Assembly (NCBI RefSeq): GCF_003967595.1
Contig: NZ_BIFW01000009.1
Coordinates: forward strand, 1 to 64,000
Source of the DNA: Companilactobacillus musae
GTDB taxonomy: Bacteria > Bacillota > Bacilli > Lactobacillales > Lactobacillaceae
Length of the DNA: 64,000 nucleotides
Reading direction: 5' to 3'
Below are positions 61,854 through 64,000 of this stretch, one piece after another (the first letter of the stretch is position 1; each line of letters begins with the position of its first letter). The translations under genes were made by a program, and so were the position numbers. The notes under the pieces are model-generated. The model saw only the letters and a list, made by a program, of their open reading frames with translations, made no database searches and was not told where the DNA came from.

Positions 61854-62665
61854 TGAAATTATGGATTAATAATAATAGTAAAGAAAAGTCAGTACGTGCT
61901 GCTAATAAATTACGTGGCAAATTATTAGATGCTGGTTTGATTCTGGATCGCCGTGATCCGCAATTAGTTATCAGTGTTGGTGGAGATGGAACTCTTTTGA
62001 GTACTTTTCACGCCTATGCAGCTCATTTGGATAAAGTTAAATTTTTAGCTCTTCACACTGGGCATTTGGGATTTTATTCTGACTGGACCGATACAGAAAT
62101 TGATGATCTAGCCAAACGTATTATTGATTGTAAAGATAATATTCCTTCCACAAGTTATCCACTTTTAGATGTAATGGTCGAAAATAAAGAAGGTTCGTTG
62201 TTCCATGGGATTGCTATTAATGAAGCTGTGGTTAGAAGACTGTCTTCTTTGACAATGAAAGCACGAGTTGATTTGGATAAAGAATTTTTTGAAAGTTTTC
62301 GTGGGGATGGTTTGTGTTTCTCTACACCAACAGGGTCAACAGCCTATTCCAAATCAGTCGGTGGGGCATTGATTCATCCTAAGATCAGTGTCTTTCAGAT
62401 GATTGAGATTGCTTCGATCAATAACCGAGTTTATCGAACAATTTCTTCACCAATAATTATTCCACACAATCAACAAGTTGATCTTTATCCACAGACGGCT
62501 GATGATTACGTGGTTAGTTGTGACGGTATTACAACTAAATTAAAGAATGTTCGTAAAATAACTATTAAGTTAAATTATCAAAGAGCCCAATTTGCTCAAT
62601 ATCGTCATCGTCACTTCTGGACTAGAGTAGAAACAGCTTTCTTAGGTCAAGATGAACAAAAATAA
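61853..62665 (+). CDS. nadK: NAD kinase
   Basis: This 270-residue enzyme phosphorylates NAD to NADP. The ATP-binding GGDGT lies at residues 43-47, and the NAD-binding AINEAVVRR and FSTPTGSTAYSKS motifs are intact. The length is typical. The gene overlaps the relQ stop by one base, and rluD starts 14 bases before its end, so translation of the operon is coupled. Confidence 0.95.
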   Translation: MKLWINNNSKEKSVRAANKLRGKLLDAGLILDRRDPQLVISVGGDGTLLSTFHAYAAHLDKVKFLALHTGHLGFYSDWTDTEIDDLAKRIIDCKDNIPSTSYPLLDVMVENKEGSLFHGIAINEAVVRRLSSLTMKARVDLDKEFFESFRGDGLCFSTPTGSTAYSKSVGGALIHPKISVFQMIEIASINNRVYRTISSPIIIPHNQQVDLYPQTADDYVVSCDGITTKLKNVRKITIKLNYQRAQFAQYRHRHFWTRVETAFLGQDEQK

Positions 62666-63572
62666 TCGTTTTTTAAAGTTCACAATTGGTGATGAAGATA
62701 AAAAAATTATCCGTAAATTTTTAGTTCAGCATAAGTTTTCCTCTAGTCAGCTGCATAATCTAAAAAATAAGGGCGGATTGATTTTTGTTAATCATAAACA
62801 ACGTCATTTTAATTTTAAAATGAAAAATGGCGATCAGATTTTGATAATTTTGAATTCGGAAGAACCCTCAGATTTGATTATTCCGATGCCAGGTAAGATC
62901 GATGTTGTTTATGAGGATAGTTACTTATTAGTTGTGAATAAACCACCTAGGATAGCAAGTTTACCTGCAAAGGCTAAAGATAGTCAGACTATGGCAAATT
63001 TGGTCAAGTCTTATTTGATCGATAAAAAAGAAAATAGTTCCATTCATTTAGTAACACGATTAGATCGTAATACTTCAGGATTAATGGTGTTTGCTAAAAC
63101 TTCCTATTCACATTCATTGTTGGATCAAATACTACATACAGAAGACTTTCAGAAGTTTTATTTAGCCATGGTTTATGGTCAAGTAATACCTGAATCAGGT
63201 TTAATAGATTTGCCGATTGGTATTGATCCAAAGGCTTTTTACATGCGAAATATTGATTATGATACAGGTAAGGAATCTAAAACACTTTATGAGACAGTGG
63301 AAAAGTATTCTAATGCTAGTCTGTTAAAACTAAAGTTATTAACAGGAAGAACACATCAGATTCGGGTGCACTTGACGGCCATTGGTCATCCGATAATTGG
63401 CGATGATATGTATAGTGGTAAAGTTGATCGAAGAATGTCACGTCAGGCTTTGCACTGTTATCAATTGAACATCGTTCATCCAGTTACGAAGCAACTGCTA
63501 AAATTAAAAGCACCATTACCAGAAGATATGGTAATGTTAAATAGTGTGCTAAGGGGTGAGAAGAATGGATGA
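62652..63572 (+). CDS. rluD: RluD-family 23S rRNA pseudouridine synthase
   Basis: This 306-residue enzyme isomerises uridines in 23S rRNA. The catalytic Asp is in VTRLDRNTSGLMVFAKT, and the later motif LLTGRTHQIRVHLTAIGHPIIGD is typical. An S4-like N-terminal domain covers about 20-75. It overlaps nadK by 14 bases and mgtE by eight bases. The specific target positions cannot be read from sequence. Confidence 0.9.
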   Translation: MNKNNRFLKFTIGDEDKKIIRKFLVQHKFSSSQLHNLKNKGGLIFVNHKQRHFNFKMKNGDQILIILNSEEPSDLIIPMPGKIDVVYEDSYLLVVNKPPRIASLPAKAKDSQTMANLVKSYLIDKKENSSIHLVTRLDRNTSGLMVFAKTSYSHSLLDQILHTEDFQKFYLAMVYGQVIPESGLIDLPIGIDPKAFYMRNIDYDTGKESKTLYETVEKYSNASLLKLKLLTGRTHQIRVHLTAIGHPIIGDDMYSGKVDRRMSRQALHCYQLNIVHPVTKQLLKLKAPLPEDMVMLNSVLRGEKNG

Positions 63573-64000
63573 AAATGAAAAAAGACTCCAAGATAAATTT
63601 TCACAATTAAAAGATTATCTTGATAGTGGTGATAAAAAGAGATTCCGAAAAACCTATTTGGATATGCATTTTTATGACCAGAGTACTTTTTACCTCACGT
63701 TGAATAAGACTGAGAGATTAACACTGTATTCAATTTTGGAACCGGATGAAATGGGCGATATGTTTGATACGATCGAGGATGATAACCCATTGATTCCCGA
63801 GCTTTTGAAAGAAATGGATCTAGATTATGCTTCAAAAATGTTAAATGACATGTACGATGATAATGCCGCTGATGTTTTGGAACATTTAGATAAAGTTGAT
63901 GTTGATCGTTTTCTAGAGCAAATGCCTAAGAATGATGCTAATAATCTTCGCGGATTATTGCATTATGATACGGAAACTGCCGGTGGTATTATGACGACCG
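63565..64000 (+). CDS. mgtE: magnesium transporter MgtE, N-terminal part
   Basis: The gene runs off the window end. The first 145 codons encode the MgtE N domain (helical repeats, LDKVDVDRFLEQMPKNDANNLRG) and the start of the CBS region at TETAGGIMTT. MgtE is a Mg2+-gated magnesium channel of the membrane. ATG 63565 is preceded by AAGGGG, and the gene overlaps the end of rluD by eight bases. It is the last visible gene of the relQ-nadK-rluD-mgtE operon. Confidence 0.9.
   Translation, partial: MDENEKRLQDKFSQLKDYLDSGDKKRFRKTYLDMHFYDQSTFYLTLNKTERLTLYSILEPDEMGDMFDTIEDDNPLIPELLKEMDLDYASKMLNDMYDDNAADVLEHLDKVDVDRFLEQMPKNDANNLRGLLHYDTETAGGIMTT

Noticed and set aside
1-64000. tRNA, rRNA, CRISPR arrays, transposases or prophage genes
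   Set aside because: I looked for clover-leaf-like segments, regular spacer repeats and recombinase motifs and saw none; the palindromic elements are too few and irregular to be a CRISPR array.

Overview
The window is AT-rich chromosomal DNA of a low-GC Gram-positive bacterium, almost certainly of the family Lactobacillaceae. The class II (B12-dependent) ribonucleotide reductase closely resembles the Lactobacillus leichmannii enzyme. SLAP, MucBP and WxL-type wall proteins are frequent, and the block spx, mecA, coiA, yjbH/spxH, relQ, nadK, rluD, mgtE is typical of Bacilli. A genus near Companilactobacillus is my guess from overall character only. I see no rRNA, tRNA, CRISPR array, transposase or prophage gene.

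Layout. 1-1370: the end of an unidentified gene, a DUF402 nucleotide phosphatase and a small membrane protein. 1377-5698 (minus): a sulfur amino acid operon of a MetA-like acyltransferase, CysK and a three-part amino acid ABC importer. It is preceded by a leader RNA that encodes a 32-residue peptide with three consecutive Cys codons, followed by an intrinsic terminator. 5707-9404: membrane protein, CorC/HlyC-type protein and release factor 3. 9786-20419: cell-surface genes (GH73 glucosaminidase, lectin/WxL protein, two tandem SLAP miniproteins, Cna-B/FPQTG protein) mixed with BrnQ, a HAD hydrolase and a SorC-type regulator. 20694-27410: YhgE/Pip protein with a TetR regulator, sigma-54, an AEC transporter, and a CadD exporter with a CzrA-like sensor. 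27580-33736: MucBP and WxL-like proteins, a PepSY lipoprotein, and clpE behind a CIRCE element. 34063-38616: ptsHI with cre sites, a structured intergenic region and a run of small membrane proteins. 38739-45742: a DrrAB-type exporter with a MarR regulator, an amidase, an SLAP protein and a GT-C glycosyltransferase. 46183-51064: nrdJ with two NrdR boxes, and copYB with cop boxes. 51352-57364: an orphan RelB-like antitoxin, a Bce-type two-component/ABC module and an MBL hydrolase. 57623-64000: spx to mgtE.

How the genes work together. The clearest regulatory units are the Cys attenuator over the metA-like/cysK/ABC operon, the CIRCE/promoter overlap at clpE, the MarR palindrome inside the drrA promoter spacer, the two NrdR boxes 32 bp apart before nrdJ, and the CzrA-type Zn site in the regulator next to cadD. 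Spx and its proteolytic adaptor (YjbH/SpxH), together with MecA and ClpE, are all present. Several wall hydrolases and adhesins share the same C-terminal SLAP module.

Most unusual: the Cys-codon leader attenuator; two genes (an amidase and a GT-C glycosyltransferase) with perfect Shine-Dalgarno sequences placed before ATT or ATC instead of ATG; and a four-copy family of about 65-bp palindromic terminator elements sharing an internal core.
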